Shown here: positions 1 through 11,289 of the stretch, piece after piece
How the letters are laid out: every line of letters starts with the position of its first letter
Numbering within the stretch: position 1 is the first letter of the stretch
From: Chloranthus sessilifolius
Taxonomy: Eukaryota > Streptophyta > Magnoliopsida > Chloranthales > Chloranthaceae
DNA: 64,000 nucleotides
Direction: 5' to 3'
NCBI GenBank assembly: GCA_021018995.1
Contig: CM037589.1
Location: forward strand, 59,718,101 to 59,782,100
Translations under genes and position numbers: made by a program
Notes under the pieces: model-generated
The model's input: only the letters and a program-made list of their open reading frames with translations
What the model was told of the DNA's origin: nothing
Database searches by the model: none

Positions 1-419
1 TTTCGTTGCGGCTCAGAGGTTTTTTCTCGGATGCTCGATTTTACTCCCTACGTAGGTTTTTTCCCACGTGCTAGGGTTTCATGCGTTTGCCCTTGTATCT
101 ACTCTGATTTTCCCTGGGAGGTCCGATTTTCTAGGTAGCAATGCTTATCACACTTACATATTTTATGAGGCAATTATTTTTCAGGTAGCAATGTTTGTAG
201 CACTTTCATATGTATCTGCTCCAAGGTATATGTTAAGCTTTTTATAATATAATCCAAAACAATTTTTTTCAAAAAAATATTATGAGATAAATGGTCTTCC
301 TCGTAACTGGAGCACTCGAATTCATCAAAAATATATGCCATTGCCATGTGGCACAAATCTAGCCAGTGTCTATTAGATAAATGGCCTAAAACATAGTAGG
401 ATAACATAGATTTATCAAA

Positions 420-1900
420 CATGATTGTGCAACCATAGGCTCTCGCGGGCTCGTCGTGACGATGCGCTCTCAGGAAAAAAATTGGAGTTGTCACCCAGAG
501 CTTTTGGTGTTCCGGGATATCCAAAATCAATATTATAAGCATCAAAGTGCAAAATATGACTCTAAATCCGGTTTGCGCTAAAGCCTCTATGTAGAGAGTT
601 CGGTTACTAATCGGGAAGGTGTTAGGCACCCGATTAGCCCGCTTGTAAGCGATCTCTACTATGGCCCAATTTTTTTTTTTTTTAAATAGCACTTCCTCAT
701 GTCCAAAGGCACTCCGATCCTATTTGAGCCCCCCGCAATCACCGAAATTTTGGCGGTATAACAGCTCAAATTCTATGATAGAGGAAAAGCAAAAACAAAA
801 AAAGAAGGTAGAAGAATAGAGGGGAGAGTCGGAGCTCTCGGGCCCTTGTAGCACCGCCGTAAATCTTTGCTTTGAAGCTAACTGCGGTGAGGTTTCGAGG
901 CAAATGGGTTAGAGATGGGTTTTTTAGCTTGTTGTGACTTGAAAATGGTATTAAGGAAAGTATGGAGGTAATGGATGAACTTGGGTTTCAAAATCTAGAA
1001 GGTTCTAGCTTTGAGGCGGTGGGAGATTTTTTCTAGAGTATTCTCTATTTTGGAAATCTCTCTCACTTTTCTTTTTTCTAGCTAAAAAATATGGTCCTCA
1101 AAGTGAACAGTGAGGGCCTCTATTTATAGAGTTGGGGGTAATTAATAAGTGGTTAACTCACTAATTGGTTTAGAAATTAGGTAATGGGTCATCTAAGATT
1201 TTTAGAAATTTTCTAAGGCCTGGAAAGGAGAAAACTAATTTTAATGGTGGATGATGAGGATAGCCATGATCATGACTTTGAATTTTGAATTATGATGCAT
1301 TCTGAACACGATTTTATATTCCGAACCATGTTTACGTTCGTTCGTGCATTCTAAACCCTGCTTACATTCGTTTTTTATCACGATTTTGCATTCTGAACCC
1401 TATTTACGCTCGTATTTACGATCGTTCATGATTATGATTTTACGTTCTGAACACTGTTTACGATTGTTCCTGACTACGATTTTGCATTCTGAACCCTATT
1501 CACGATCGTATTTACGATTGTTCGTACTGAATTCCAACATTTCTATGCATTTTTCAATTCGCCATAACTTTTGATGTACAACTCCGAATTAGGCGATTTT
1601 TAGCTCATTGAAAAGTTGAAAACTTCTTTTTTCTAATGTTATAGGCCTCAGATCCTGCAAATATCTATGTAAATATTGGTACTCCTCTTTTTATATGTTA
1701 TTTACAATCATATTTACGATTGTACTGAATTTCTGCATTTCTGTGCAATTTTCACTTCGCCATAACTTTTATTGTGCAACTCGAAATCAGACGATTCTTG
1801 GCTGGTTGGAAAGTTGGGAACCTCTACTTTCTAATGGTATAGGCCTCAGCTTGAGCAGATTCCTATGTAATCCTTGACATTCCTCTTTTTATCCATTATT
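420..1900. mobile_element. Degenerate gypsy-like LTR/UTR remnant
   Basis: No protein-coding domain is visible here. Three hallmarks common in plant Ty3/gypsy LTR and leader sequence are present: the motif GGGAAGGTGTTAGGCACC near 618-636, a CTATTTATAGAG TATA-like box near 1118-1129, and two copies of a CCATAACTTTT block followed by a GAAAGTTG block (about 1560-1655 and 1760-1850). The long minus-strand open frame over 174-692 has no recognisable domain and runs through these motifs, so I do not call it a gene. No LTR pair or target duplication was found. The assignment rests on motifs only. Confidence 0.4.
1270..1535. repeat. Imperfect short tandem repeat, TTTACGATCGT / GCATTCTGAACCCT units
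   Basis: Units built from a CATTCTGAAC block followed by one or two TTTACG(A/T)TCGT blocks recur about five times with point changes and unequal spacing. A small satellite-like expansion inside the preceding gypsy-like remnant is the simplest reading. Confidence 0.6.
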
Positions 1901-2015
1901 TTGGTTTGTTCAAATCGGGTTCCATGGGTCTGATTTAGGCTTTCTAAGGTTTCAATTTGTGGCTTCTAAGGGCTCGAGAAAGGTTCTAAGAGTTTGACAT
2001 GGGTATGGGAGGCAA

Positions 2016-2107
2016 GGATCAAAATATCAAGTAAAATCTCGATTTCGGAGATGACCGAAGCTGAAAATTTCAACCGAAAACTAATAATTTGGCCGAAATT
2101 TTGATCC
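2016..2107. repeat. Small foldback element with GGATCAAAAT ends
   Basis: Starts GGATCAAAAT and ends ATTTTGATCC, with an interior rich in TTTCGG and CCGAAA. Related sequences lie at about 12685-12860, 13050-13160, 13240-13325, 23792-23920 and 24950-25015. The set behaves as one short palindromic repeat family. No target duplication was identified. Confidence 0.55.
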
Positions 2108-2230
2108 TTGATGGGAGGTGCTTTTGGAAGCTCGGGAGTACGTCATTCACGAAGTACGTGTCGATCGAGCCTTGGGCCAAATTTGAGTGTCTATAATGAC
2201 GTATACGTAGCTGAGTGTCAGATTATAAAA

Positions 2231-2582
2231 GGATACCTTTAAATCCTTTAAATCCACCCACTGAAACACATTAACTGCGTTGAATAAAATGATGGAGATT
2301 GTTTATCCTCCCACTCTTTCACACGTTGGATCTGTTACATGGCATCATCTCAAAGAAGTGACCTTAACATCATGTGCACGCTCAAAATTGATTTTAAGGT
2401 CACTTTTTTGAGTATGTACCACATGAAATAAAAAATGACTACCAAATGATACGCCCATGATCTCAAGATCCATCATGTGAAAGATTGGGATGATAAACAA
2501 TCTCTATTGTATGATTAAATGCAGTAAATGTGTTTCAGCGTGGGTGAACTCAAAGATTTGGTGGGTGAATTTAAAGATACTC
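2231..2582. mobile_element. MULE-type MITE with perfect 9-bp target duplication
   Basis: The 352-bp element is flanked on both sides by ATTATAAAA (2222-2230 and 2583-2591), a 9-bp duplication as expected for Mutator-like elements. Its ends are inverted repeats of about 50 bp (both read roughly GATACCTTTAAATCCACCCACTG inward with gaps). The interior is a foldback: a GGAGATTGTTTATCC arm near 2291 returns as GATAAACAATCTC near 2490. It has no coding capacity. It is the best-delimited member of a foldback family scattered through the window. Confidence 0.8.
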
Positions 2583-2655
2583 ATTATAAAAATGCTAACA
2601 GGTGTCTAATGAATCTCATATTCTCGTGCAAAGAATCACATCTATATTTTAGAGC

Positions 2656-2796
2656 CACTACAAAAAATAAGACTATTAGCGGCGATTTTAGCTGTAAAAA
2701 AAGCCGCTATTAACAAAAAAAGCTATTAAGACTATTAGCAGCAAGGGTATTAGCAGCAGTTTTTGGCTACCGCTAATAATCTTAGTTTTTGTCGTG
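2656..2796. mobile_element. CACTA-type MITE, TSD AGC
   Basis: The left end reads CACTACAAAAAATAAGAC and the right end is its inverted near-copy (GTTTTTGTCGTG), continuing about 28 bp into an ATTAGCGGC subterminal repeat. The 3-bp duplication AGC flanks both sides (2653-2655 and 2797-2799). CACTA terminus plus 3-bp duplication is diagnostic for the En/Spm superfamily. The element is 141 bp and non-coding. Confidence 0.85.
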
Positions 2797-2852
2797 AGCC
2801 TAGTTATATAATTTTTTTCCCAAGGTGAGGTGGGCCACCCTCCCCCCTGGCC

Positions 2853-3350
2853 GACTGCGTATGAGTTAGCTCTTGTAGGAGCGAACGCAGCTTTCCGCCT
2901 GACTCTTCGTTGGAACCAACAAAATATGTTATTCGCCTCTAGCATAGAGCAGGCATAAAACAATTTTATCATTTAAAACAACCTCTTGCCAGATCAGATG
3001 GGGTGAAGAGTAGTTTTACCAAACCTAAGTTGTGTTTGGGTTAGCTCTTGTAAGAGCAGAAGCAGCTTTCTGCCTGTTCTCTGTCAGAGCAGATTTTTAT
3101 CTGCTCTGACAGAGAGCAATTTTATCACTTAAAATCTGCTCTGACAGAGAGCAGTTTTATCACTTAAAACAGCTCACTGCCAAATCAAATGGGGTGAAGA
3201 GTTGTGTTACCAAACATGAAAGCAATCCTTTGCCACAGCCAAAGAGCAAAAGAGGTGCTCTTTGCCTCGAAAGAGCTAACCCAAACGCAGCCTAAAAATT
3301 GCTCTCTGCCGAAGCCAAAGAGCTGCTCTTTGAAGCAAAAGAGTTAACCC
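2853..3350. mobile_element. Older Tourist-like MITE, split by a younger relative
   Basis: The left part (2853-3028) and right part (3293-3350) align end to end with one copy of the Tourist-like family: the sequence leading to ACCAAACC resumes after the insertion with the AAATTGCTCTCTGCC...AGCCAAAGAGC block found in the inner copy. The outer end beyond 3350 is eroded. Confidence 0.65.
3029..3292. mobile_element. Tourist-like (PIF/Harbinger) MITE, TSD TAA, nested
   Basis: 264 bp with inverted ends GTTGTGTTTGGGTTAGCTC and its complement GAGCTAACCCAAACGCAGCC, flanked by TAA on both sides (3026-3028 and 3293-3295). TAA/TTA target choice and the GTTTGG(G)TTAGC terminus fit Tourist-like elements. 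A second full copy in the same family lies at 33886-34100. Confidence 0.75.
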
Positions 3351-3894
3351 ACTCTACCCATGGTGCACCTGCACCCAACCCGAAACTAACTTAACCCAAC
3401 ACGTGACCCAATTAAAAAACCTTTGCTTTCCTTGAATTTAGGTGCATAATATCGATTTGGGTTGGCCGCTTCAGGCTCGACCCGACGGGTAAAATTTATG
3501 TTCTATGCATAATAAACAAAACTTATGTAGGGTGAGTCGGGTATCGGGTTGACCCGGCTTGTTAATAGCCCAAAGATCAGAACTATTGTGCCGGCTGGTG
3601 ACGCCGACTATACAGTATAAACAAATAAAATAAGTTCCGCCTTGCCTCCATCCCGACCGTCCAATTTTTTAATCTATTTTTCTTGTCGTTATTCATTTTC
3701 ACCAAAATTGTCGGGTTTTGATGTGGCCACTGACGTGCCGTCACCATGTGAGCCATGAGGGAAATCATTGACCAAATTAATCTTTAAATAAAAAATAAAT
3801 AATAAAACATCTATTGACGTCTAAATTTTTATTATGATTTGAATCCATTCATTGATGATTTTATTTTGTTCTCAACTTTAGATTTCATATATTA

Positions 3895-4095
3895 AAGTCG
3901 CTGACTGCTCTGAATCCAACGATCGAGACCGTTTTTCGTTCTAATTTTTGCACAATAAATCTTGGGATGACGTGTATTATGTGAAGCTTTTTGAGTTATG
4001 CATCACATAAAATCAATATCTGACCGTTTAAGGATAAGCTTATAATCTCAAAAATATGCCTATGATCTCAAAAATATAGTCTAGAAGAGGAAGAG
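3895..4095. repeat. Foldback (MULE-MITE family) remnant
   Basis: Shares the family arm (GACTGCTCTGAATC, GAGACCGTTTTTCGTTC, ACAATAAATCTTG) with the delimited elements at 2231-2582 and 31547-31979. Termini are lost. Other remnants of the same family are at about 6845-6990, 7120-7400, 11100-11270, 11740-11880 and 23460-23790. Confidence 0.5.
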
Positions 4096-4439
4096 AAATA
4101 AAAAAAACGAAGGAATCTTTAGTTGTAAATATACTTACCCAATTTATTTTTAGAGATGTGTTATTAATGGTTAAAGATTGAAGAAGAACCTACATTTATC
4201 TGTTATATATAAAAGATGAACATTGAACCTCATTGTTTGAATCTCAAATATGGAGTTGATAAACCCTAGATATGGAGCATCGACTCTGTTATTTATGGTT
4301 TTACTCGGCTTAAGAAATTGAAAACTGCATATATTTCAAAGAGTTCACAAACCAAGAAAAAAGGGTTAAAGATGGCTTTAAGGACATTACATTAGTTTGT
4401 TGCCGCATGATAATTAAAAAATTTATTAATAAAAAATAT

Positions 4440-4524
4440 TATGAAGACTATTAAAAGTATTAGTGATAATTTTTTTATTAATAGCAGTCGTTTTTGACTG
4501 TCGCTAATAATTTTGTTTTGTGTA
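4440..4524. mobile_element. Eroded CACTA-type MITE right end
   Basis: The block GACTGTCGCTAATAATTTTG followed by TTTTGTGTA matches the inverted right end of the CACTA MITEs at 2656-2796 and 8932-9092. The left end has decayed. Confidence 0.5.
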
Positions 4525-4707
4525 ATTATATGATTGGGTGCCATATAAAAAGCAGCTCCCTAGTCATAATTATTATGGAAAAAAAATAGTCAAAATAACC
4601 AATCTAAAATCACATGGTCAACAGATTCAATTGCACAAAAAAATGAACTGTAAAATCTCATTTAGCTTCAAAATTCATTTTTCACACGGCTGTTATCATT
4701 GATCGTC

Positions 4708-4708
<1 letters not shown>

Positions 4709-4757
<49 letters not shown>
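4709..4757. repeat. (AT)n microsatellite
   Basis: Uninterrupted AT dinucleotides of about 48 bp. Confidence 0.95.
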
Positions 4758-4759
<2 letters not shown>

Positions 4760-5960
4760 CATCAAACAGCTCTTTTATATGATATCTAATAACAATTGTT
4801 TTTAACTGCAGTTGCTTTGGAATCGATCTTTCTGCTAATTACACACTTAACCTCTGCTTCTTTCTTTTTCTTTTTTTTTTCATATATCTAATAACTATAT
4901 ATATATATATCTAATAACAATATATATATAACAATTGTTTTTTTTTCATCTACACTTTGCCTCTCTTAATTAAAGGGTTGGAGCAGCTGGCAATCAGCAG
5001 ACTTAGAGTAGAAACGCGGCGGAAGCAAGGAATAAAGTACTACCAAACAAAGGCGCGTCGGCAGAGCCGTCCCGATTAATATCACTTCTAAAATGCTTAC
5101 GTTTTCGCATAGATATATGCTATGTGGCTAGCTTGATGAATCTCGAGCACATGATAAAGATTATATTTCATGCCAATCTTATCCACTAAGGATTTATAGA
5201 TCATAAACTTTAAATTAAACAGCCCAGATTGTATTTTCAAATGTCAATGTCTCTAAAATATAAAGTATTTTTTTAATCTCGATGCAATCACTTAAAAAAT
5301 GAGTGCAAGTAATGGTTCCCTTCTTTTATATTTAAACGAATAATGGCTGCTGATGATCTTGGCCTTCAGGGATTGGTTGACTGTACTTTTGCTAGTTTCC
5401 CTCTTAGTTGAGCTCAACTTGAGGTGTTTCTCATTTTTTTAATGAATTTTTTATTCATAAAAAAAGGTTTCAAAAGATCTTACACTATTAAATTAGATTT
5501 TTCATCTTACACCGTAAAAATGCCAACCATTCCATTGATAAATTTTATTATCAGTCATTAAAAATTAAAAATAACGGTAGATATTAAAGTGTAGAGAGCG
5601 GGTGTTTCAAATCTTTCTAATGAAAACATCATTTTTGGGGCTCATTACCCTTCAATGTATGATCAATCATTTTAATGGTATGGATTACTCGCATTTTAAC
5701 CTTCAATAGTATATGATCATTTAAATATTATTATCGTGTTTAAATGAATGTTGGAGAGTTATGCCCTTAAATTATATATAATGTACAATTTACATGGCCT
5801 ATGCTTTCTTAAAGTGGAGACAAATTGCTCTGTAACACTTTTCTTTTGGCAAATGTAACTAGTTAGCAGTTACTACCAACCCAACAAAGGTTATGACCAC
5901 ACCGCTGAACGAAATTCATGTAACATGCCCTCCCTTACCTACACACTAATCAATAAAACA
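4758..5960. other. AT-rich intergenic stretch, nothing recognised
   Basis: Contains short AT and poly-T tracts and no reading frame with a recognisable domain. The block near 5450-5640 has the pyrimidine/purine composition of MITE debris but no ends could be set. Confidence 0.6.
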
Positions 5961-6320
5961 AAGATATTAGTATTTGCAACCAAGTTTTCACACTTAAGAC
6001 TAATACCGTTGACTATCTTGAATCGGAAGATGGATATTGTTTTTCAGCCCAATTTTCTGAAAATTTGATCTTTAGATCATGGATCACCTATCACATGGTC
6101 AGATGTTGATTTCATATGGCACGCATCCCTAAAAGTGACATGGAACCTCTTATCTTGTTGTGTCCATGATCACAACAATATTTGAGTGATTGAACCACAT
6201 GGAATTAACATCGGGCGGTCAGAAAGGTGATCTATTTCGAAAGATTAGTTCTATGGAAGATTGGCGTGAAACCTCTAGTTATGATTATTTAATCTTCGAT
6301 TGCAAATATTGGTACCCATA
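5960..6320. repeat. Foldback element of the MULE-MITE family
   Basis: Outer inverted ends: GATATTAGTATTTGCAACC on the left and GATTGCAAATATTGGTACCC on the right. Inner arms contain the family blocks TTTTTCAGCCCAATTTTCTG and TCAGATGTTGATTTCATATGG, returning as the complement (CCACATGGAATTAACATCGG) in the right arm. No coding content. The exact target duplication is not resolved. Confidence 0.55.
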
Positions 6321-6382
6321 ATACATTCCATTAGACCTACTAGATCATCAACTCGACCTAGCCTCTTGAATAGGGCTCTCAA

Positions 6383-6510
6383 TTGGCCGGATTAGGGCTA
6401 GGCTAGGGTTTAACTCGGCCCTAACCTATTCGGGCCGAGTTTTCAAATTTTTAACCTGGCTCTAACCCGGGTTGCGATGTACTCAACCCAAGCTCAGCCT
6501 TGAGAGTTTT
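6383..6510. repeat. GGGCC/CCCGG-rich short dispersed repeat
   Basis: Block of ACTCGGCCC / GGGCCGAGTTT / AACCCGGGTT motifs opening with GGGCTCTCAATTGG. The same family, in variable states, lies at 7985-8125, 30330-30530, 30870-30990, 32880-33185 and 59349-59694. The last copy is delimited by comparison with an empty site. Confidence 0.5.
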
Positions 6511-8204
6511 TTTAAGCTTTTTTTCGACTATTTTTTTTTTTATAATAAAATTTGGTTTGACTATTTTTTTTGTACTATTTTTTCTAATAAAATTTGGTTA
6601 GGCTTTGGCTGTCTTATTTGTAATAAAAATTTGAAGAATATTAAATAATTATATTAACATTATAAAAGTTCAAGTGCATTTTATTTAAATATTTCATTTT
6701 AGTTTGTTGCACAATTATTATAATGGACAACAATTGCACAATGATTACAACGGACAACAGTAATCTCATGACATTTAAGTAAAGGGTACCATTATACTCA
6801 CCCCAAAAGAATGCTTTCTCACCCCACCTCTTCCAGCCAACATGCATTGATCACGCTTTGAATTAGATGATGGAGATCATTTTTCGTTTTCATCTTTCGC
6901 ACAATGGATTTATAGATCATTGGCATATCATTAGATTGTCAGTTTTTTATTACACATGACACACATCTCAAAAAATAACCCCTAAAATCATGTTTGAGGC
7001 GCAACCTTTTTCAGATTCTAGTAACAGGGTCTTATTTCTTTCATTAATTTTTACAGTATTAGTATTCTGACTCATTCCCGAGCGAAGGATCACATATTTT
7101 TTTGCGAAAGAAAACCATTCATTGATTTGAATTAGATGAGAGAGTTTTTTTTTCCCATATTCCATACCATAGATCTTAAGATCATGTTGCACCTATCAAA
7201 TAATCATATGTTCATTTAACGTAGCACACATCTCCAAAAGTAACAAGGATCATAGGTAAAAGATTTGGCCTTCACTCTTAGAAAAGTGTGCCAAGTGGAA
7301 TCAACATTTGATGATTTAATAGATCTTAAAATCCATCTTGGGAATAAACAAAAATCAATCTTCAACATCATTTGATTCAAATTAGTCAAGAAGCCATTGC
7401 CCCAAAGATGGGTGAGAATAGCCGTCCCCTACTTGTAATCTTCCGTAGTTTCGTTCAGCCCTCGTTGCCGTTGGATCCTCACTGGATGGTGAGATTAATC
7501 AGATCTATAAGGTACAGGGAAAGAAAAAAAAAGGTGTAATTGGGTCCCATTCCCATGCTATCATCACCTGTTACCTATCATGTCTCACTGTCAAATCTTA
7601 GTTCGATCGGACGGCGATGGAAGCAGACGCTCCTCCGTACAAATATTGAAATCAGGACTCGCTAATCGCCATCCATCGCGTGAGTTGAAATTATTGGGCA
7701 CGTGACATGTCTGATCGGCTTTGCCCTCTTTTCAACCAACAGCTGATTTTGCCAAATGGCAGCATTTATTAAAGAAAGCGACGTCTTTGATTACGTTAAA
7801 TGAAACAAATAAACAACGCTCTCTTAACTCTTCAAGCGATATCCATTAAACAAGCAACGTTCTCTTATTCTCACCAAAAATAAAAGTAAAATTAAAATAT
7901 TAAAAAAATAATAATAATAAACCAACGTTCTCTTAATTCATTATAAACTTATCAAGCTTATGGAGCGGATTTCACTGCCGGCGGCTGTCAATGAACCGGG
8001 CCGGCTTGGGACAGGTTTTGCATTGCCCTCGCCCTAATCCTAAGCGGGCCTTAGTTCGGTCAGCCCTAGCCGTAGCCGGCTTAACATTATCAGCAATAGC
8101 CCAAGCCTTAGCGGGCTAAAGCCGGGATTTGAGCTTTCCATCAAATATTCCATCTATCTATTATGAAAGAAATAGATTTGAGAGAACAAAAAATATAATA
8201 TTTA

Positions 8205-8205
<1 letters not shown>

Positions 8206-8270
<65 letters not shown>
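8206..8270. repeat. (TA)n microsatellite
   Basis: About 65 bp of uninterrupted TA dinucleotides. Confidence 0.95.
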
Positions 8271-8273
<3 letters not shown>

Positions 8274-8931
8274 GCGAACGCAGGATTTTCATGTGGTGGG
8301 GGCATCGTGAAATCTATAGCCGAAAAATTCTTACGCTCTTAAAATAGAAAAAAAAAATTAAAAATCATAAAATACATTAAAAATCAAACAATTCTAATTT
8401 ATAATAAAGATGACAAACAATTCTATCCAAAAAGTCTTTCTATTACTATCAAGAAATTTGTTTACAATTTTCCTCAACAAGATTCATACCCTAGAAGAGT
8501 AAGAATTTTTTCCGTATCAATGCTATCAAACGGGTCTTTTTCAATATATGTGATTAAGCAATCATTCAACCACCCATCTCCTATTTAATTTATTAGCCTA
8601 TTCTTTATAACATGCATAACATAAAATTACTTTCTAAGACAAGCGAGTTGAACTTGATCATGTTGATCACGTTCTAAAGGATGAACCACCTTATCATTTG
8701 CGAAGATGAAAGAAGGATGTAAATCATTTTCTAAAACAAACGGGAGGTCAGACTTTCTTCCATAATACTTATGCATTATGACAATTTCGACAATCAAGAA
8801 AGGAAATAGAACCTAACAAAAATAATATTATACGCATATTAGGAACTAGTGTATTTATAAATATTATCATGTACAAAGAAATATGCCAATAGATTGCAAG
8901 TAGATGTGAACCATCCGATTACTACACTATA
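8271..8931. other. Intergenic, nothing recognised
   Basis: No reading frame with a recognisable domain and no clear element ends between the microsatellite and the CACTA MITE. Confidence 0.6.
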
Positions 8932-9092
8932 CACTACAAAAAATGAGACTATTAGCGGTAGCCAAAACTGCTGCTATTAACAAAAAATTGTCGCTAATAC
9001 CCTTGCCGCTAATAGTCTTTAATAGTTTTTTGTTAATAGCGACAGTTTTTTGCTCCAAAAAATTGCCGCTAATAATTTATTTTTTTATAGTA
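8932..9092. mobile_element. CACTA-type MITE, TSD ATA
   Basis: 161 bp. Left end CACTACAAAAAATGAGAC, right end the inverted, slightly decayed counterpart ending TTTTTTATAGTA. Both have the ATTAGCGGY subterminal block. ATA is duplicated on both flanks (8929-8931 and 9093-9095). Same family as 2656-2796, with a longer internal palindrome of GCGACAG/AAAACTG motifs. Confidence 0.8.
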
Positions 9093-9479
9093 ATAATATC
9101 TATCATTAATTTTGAAAAAAGATTGATTATAATCAATAGAGCAATTGATTTAAATCTCCCTAAAAGATCATATTTAAACTTGAATGTAGGGACTAGGGAC
9201 AACTTACAACTTAAATCATTAATGACGGGGAGTATGTAAACTATATAACAATTAACACTATCATTTATAACATAATAATAAATGCGTGCCACATGAAATT
9301 AAGAAAAAAGTATGCCACTTGGACAATTCAGATTGATCACAAATGTGTGCTACCACATGATATGATGAAACAACTCATTTTAAAATGTGTGAGATAATTT
9401 AGTCTAATTTTAAGAGTGTAAGATCTTTTAAACATCATTTTGGTGCTTATCCTATTTTAGGGGTTAATTTATTTTGAAA

Positions 9480-9900
9480 AAAAATAAGATTTAGAATTCA
9501 GAGAGTTAGAGGTTTAGTAAAATAATTTAGGTATAGGAAAATGATTTAGGGTTTAAAAATTTAGGGATTTTAAGGTTTATGAAAATGATTTAAGGTTTAT
9601 AAATTTAGGAATTTGAGGGTTGAGAAAAGGGATTTAGAGTTTAACAATTTAGGGAATTGGGGGTTTAGGAGACTGATTTAGGGTTTTAAAATTTAGGGAT
9701 TTAAGGGTTTGAAATAATAATTTAGGGTTTAAAAATTTAGGGATTTTGGAGTTTATGAAAATGATTTAAGGCTTATAAATTAAGGAATTTAAGAGTTTAG
9801 AAATTTAGGAATTTAGATAAGAATCTAGGATTTAATAATTTAGGAAATTGAGGTTTAAATAAATAATTTAGTATTTAGAAATTTAGAGATTTAAGGAGAG
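9480..9900. repeat. Degenerate telomere-like TTTAGGG block
   Basis: About 420 bp made of ATTTAGGG, GTTTAGG, ATTTAGGAATTT and near variants. The arrangement is a loose higher-order period of about 50 bp (GATTTAGGGTTTAAAAATTT followed by AGGGATTTTAAGGTTTATGA). All G-rich repeats are on the plus strand. The perfect 7-mer TTTAGGG is the Arabidopsis-type plant telomere unit, and here it is heavily mutated. Confidence 0.6.
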
Positions 9901-10163
9901 AGAGAGAGATAAAGAGAGATACATGTAGGATGATAGTTGGTCGCTAGATCTTAGACGTTAGAGAGAGAGAGAGAGACGGCATGAAGGCATGGAGAACTAG
10001 GTTTAGTTATTTGCAACCTAAAATTAATAAGTGTAACCTATAAAAGCTATTTTTAAAGTTTTTTTTATGAGGGCTCGTGAAAACATACTGCGTGGCTTTT
10101 ACAAAATTATCAATAAGCTCTTAAGAGCTTTTACATTTACTTATGGGGGCCTGGCCCCCACAC

Positions 10164-10195
<32 letters not shown>

Positions 10196-10197
<2 letters not shown>

Positions 10198-10586
10198 GTG
10201 TGGACCAATGAAAAAGGCCTCCATCCTTCATGGGAGGACGGTCATCGTCCTCCAACTTTCCACGTGGCACCTAAAACACTTATTGGGTGCCACGTAGACC
10301 TTGGGTGCATTGCTTAGATTATCTTTGTAAAAAAATATATTTAAAAGCTCATTTCCAACGTGTATATTTTGAACCATGAAATGTGGACCAATGAAAATCG
10401 ATAAACTTTGACTTGTGAGTTAAAAAAAAAAAAAAAAATTCAATTTTTTTTTTTTTAATATTGATCTAAACTGTTCACCTGTGCTTCACGTGACACCCAA
10501 AAAGTGTTTTTGGTGCCACGTGGAACTCCATGTGGGTCTTGAAGGACGGTTACCGTCCTCCATTGGAAGACCTAACCAGCTCCTTA
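10196..10586. mobile_element. (TA)n-associated MITE (Micron-like), copy 1
   Basis: Bounded by TA repeats on both sides (10167-10195 and 10585-10598). The ends carry a GAGGACGG-T-A/C-CGTCCTC hairpin (GGAGGACGGTCATCGTCCTCC near 10233; GGACGGTTACCGTCCTCC near 10545) and CCACGTGGCACC / GGTGCCACGTGG inverted blocks. The middle is an AT-rich segment with TGACTTGTGAGTTAAAA. Copies with the same internal order are at 28528-28854 and 32504-32819, each starting at a TA repeat. Rice Micron elements are known to insert in TA microsatellites; placing this family with them is by analogy. Confidence 0.6.
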
Positions 10587-10598
10587 TATATATATATA

Positions 10599-10700
10599 GA
10601 AAAGGTGTTCGTCCTTTATTAGAGGACGGTCACCGTCCTCCAAGCTTCCACATGAAACTCCACGTGACACCAAAAATATTATTTTGATGCCATATATGTA
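10599..10700. mobile_element. (TA)n-associated MITE, truncated copy
   Basis: Begins GAAAAGGTGTTCGTCC, carries the GAGGACGGTCACCGTCCTCC hairpin and the CCACGTGACACC block, then breaks off into another TA repeat. Confidence 0.55.
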
Positions 10701-11289
10701 TATATATAATATCGTTTGTTCTACTCTTCTCATTCTCCGAATTTTTTCATATTTCCTTGTTCTCCCTCTTTTTGGCTAATTTTTTTCTTACCTTTTCCCT
10801 TGCATTTCTAGTCATGTACTCTGTCTTGGTGACTAGTTTTTAAAACTTGTGCAACGTGGAATACCATTTAAGCCAAAGGATTTGACGGCCCAACTAGAGA
10901 TATGTCAGATGTCAAAGATTGACACGAACACGATAACAACCCCTGCAGTTAGTGGGTGTACATAAAGTGTAAAATAATCATGACGGTTGTGCCGTCTATA
11001 CCCTATCAGGATTAATTCGTGTACAAATTGACTACCCTTTGGTCATAATTATAAATAATAAAATAATTAATCTAATTTATCACTATTAAAGCTTATCATC
11101 TAATTTAATGATTGACTGTGCTGAATCAATTGATAGAGATTTTATTTCTTATTAATTGTTCACACCAACGATCTTTATGTTATGACCTTTAAATCAGATG
11201 TCTTAGACGATATACCAAGATGCACACATCCCAAAAATATAAAGGTTTTTTTATGTGCCATGAAAAAAAACTCATGCAAATTTCAGATC

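Noticed and set aside
174-692. 172-codon minus-strand open frame
   Set aside because: Runs through LTR-like non-coding motifs, and the protein has no recognisable domain. It starts at a poly-T/poly-A run.
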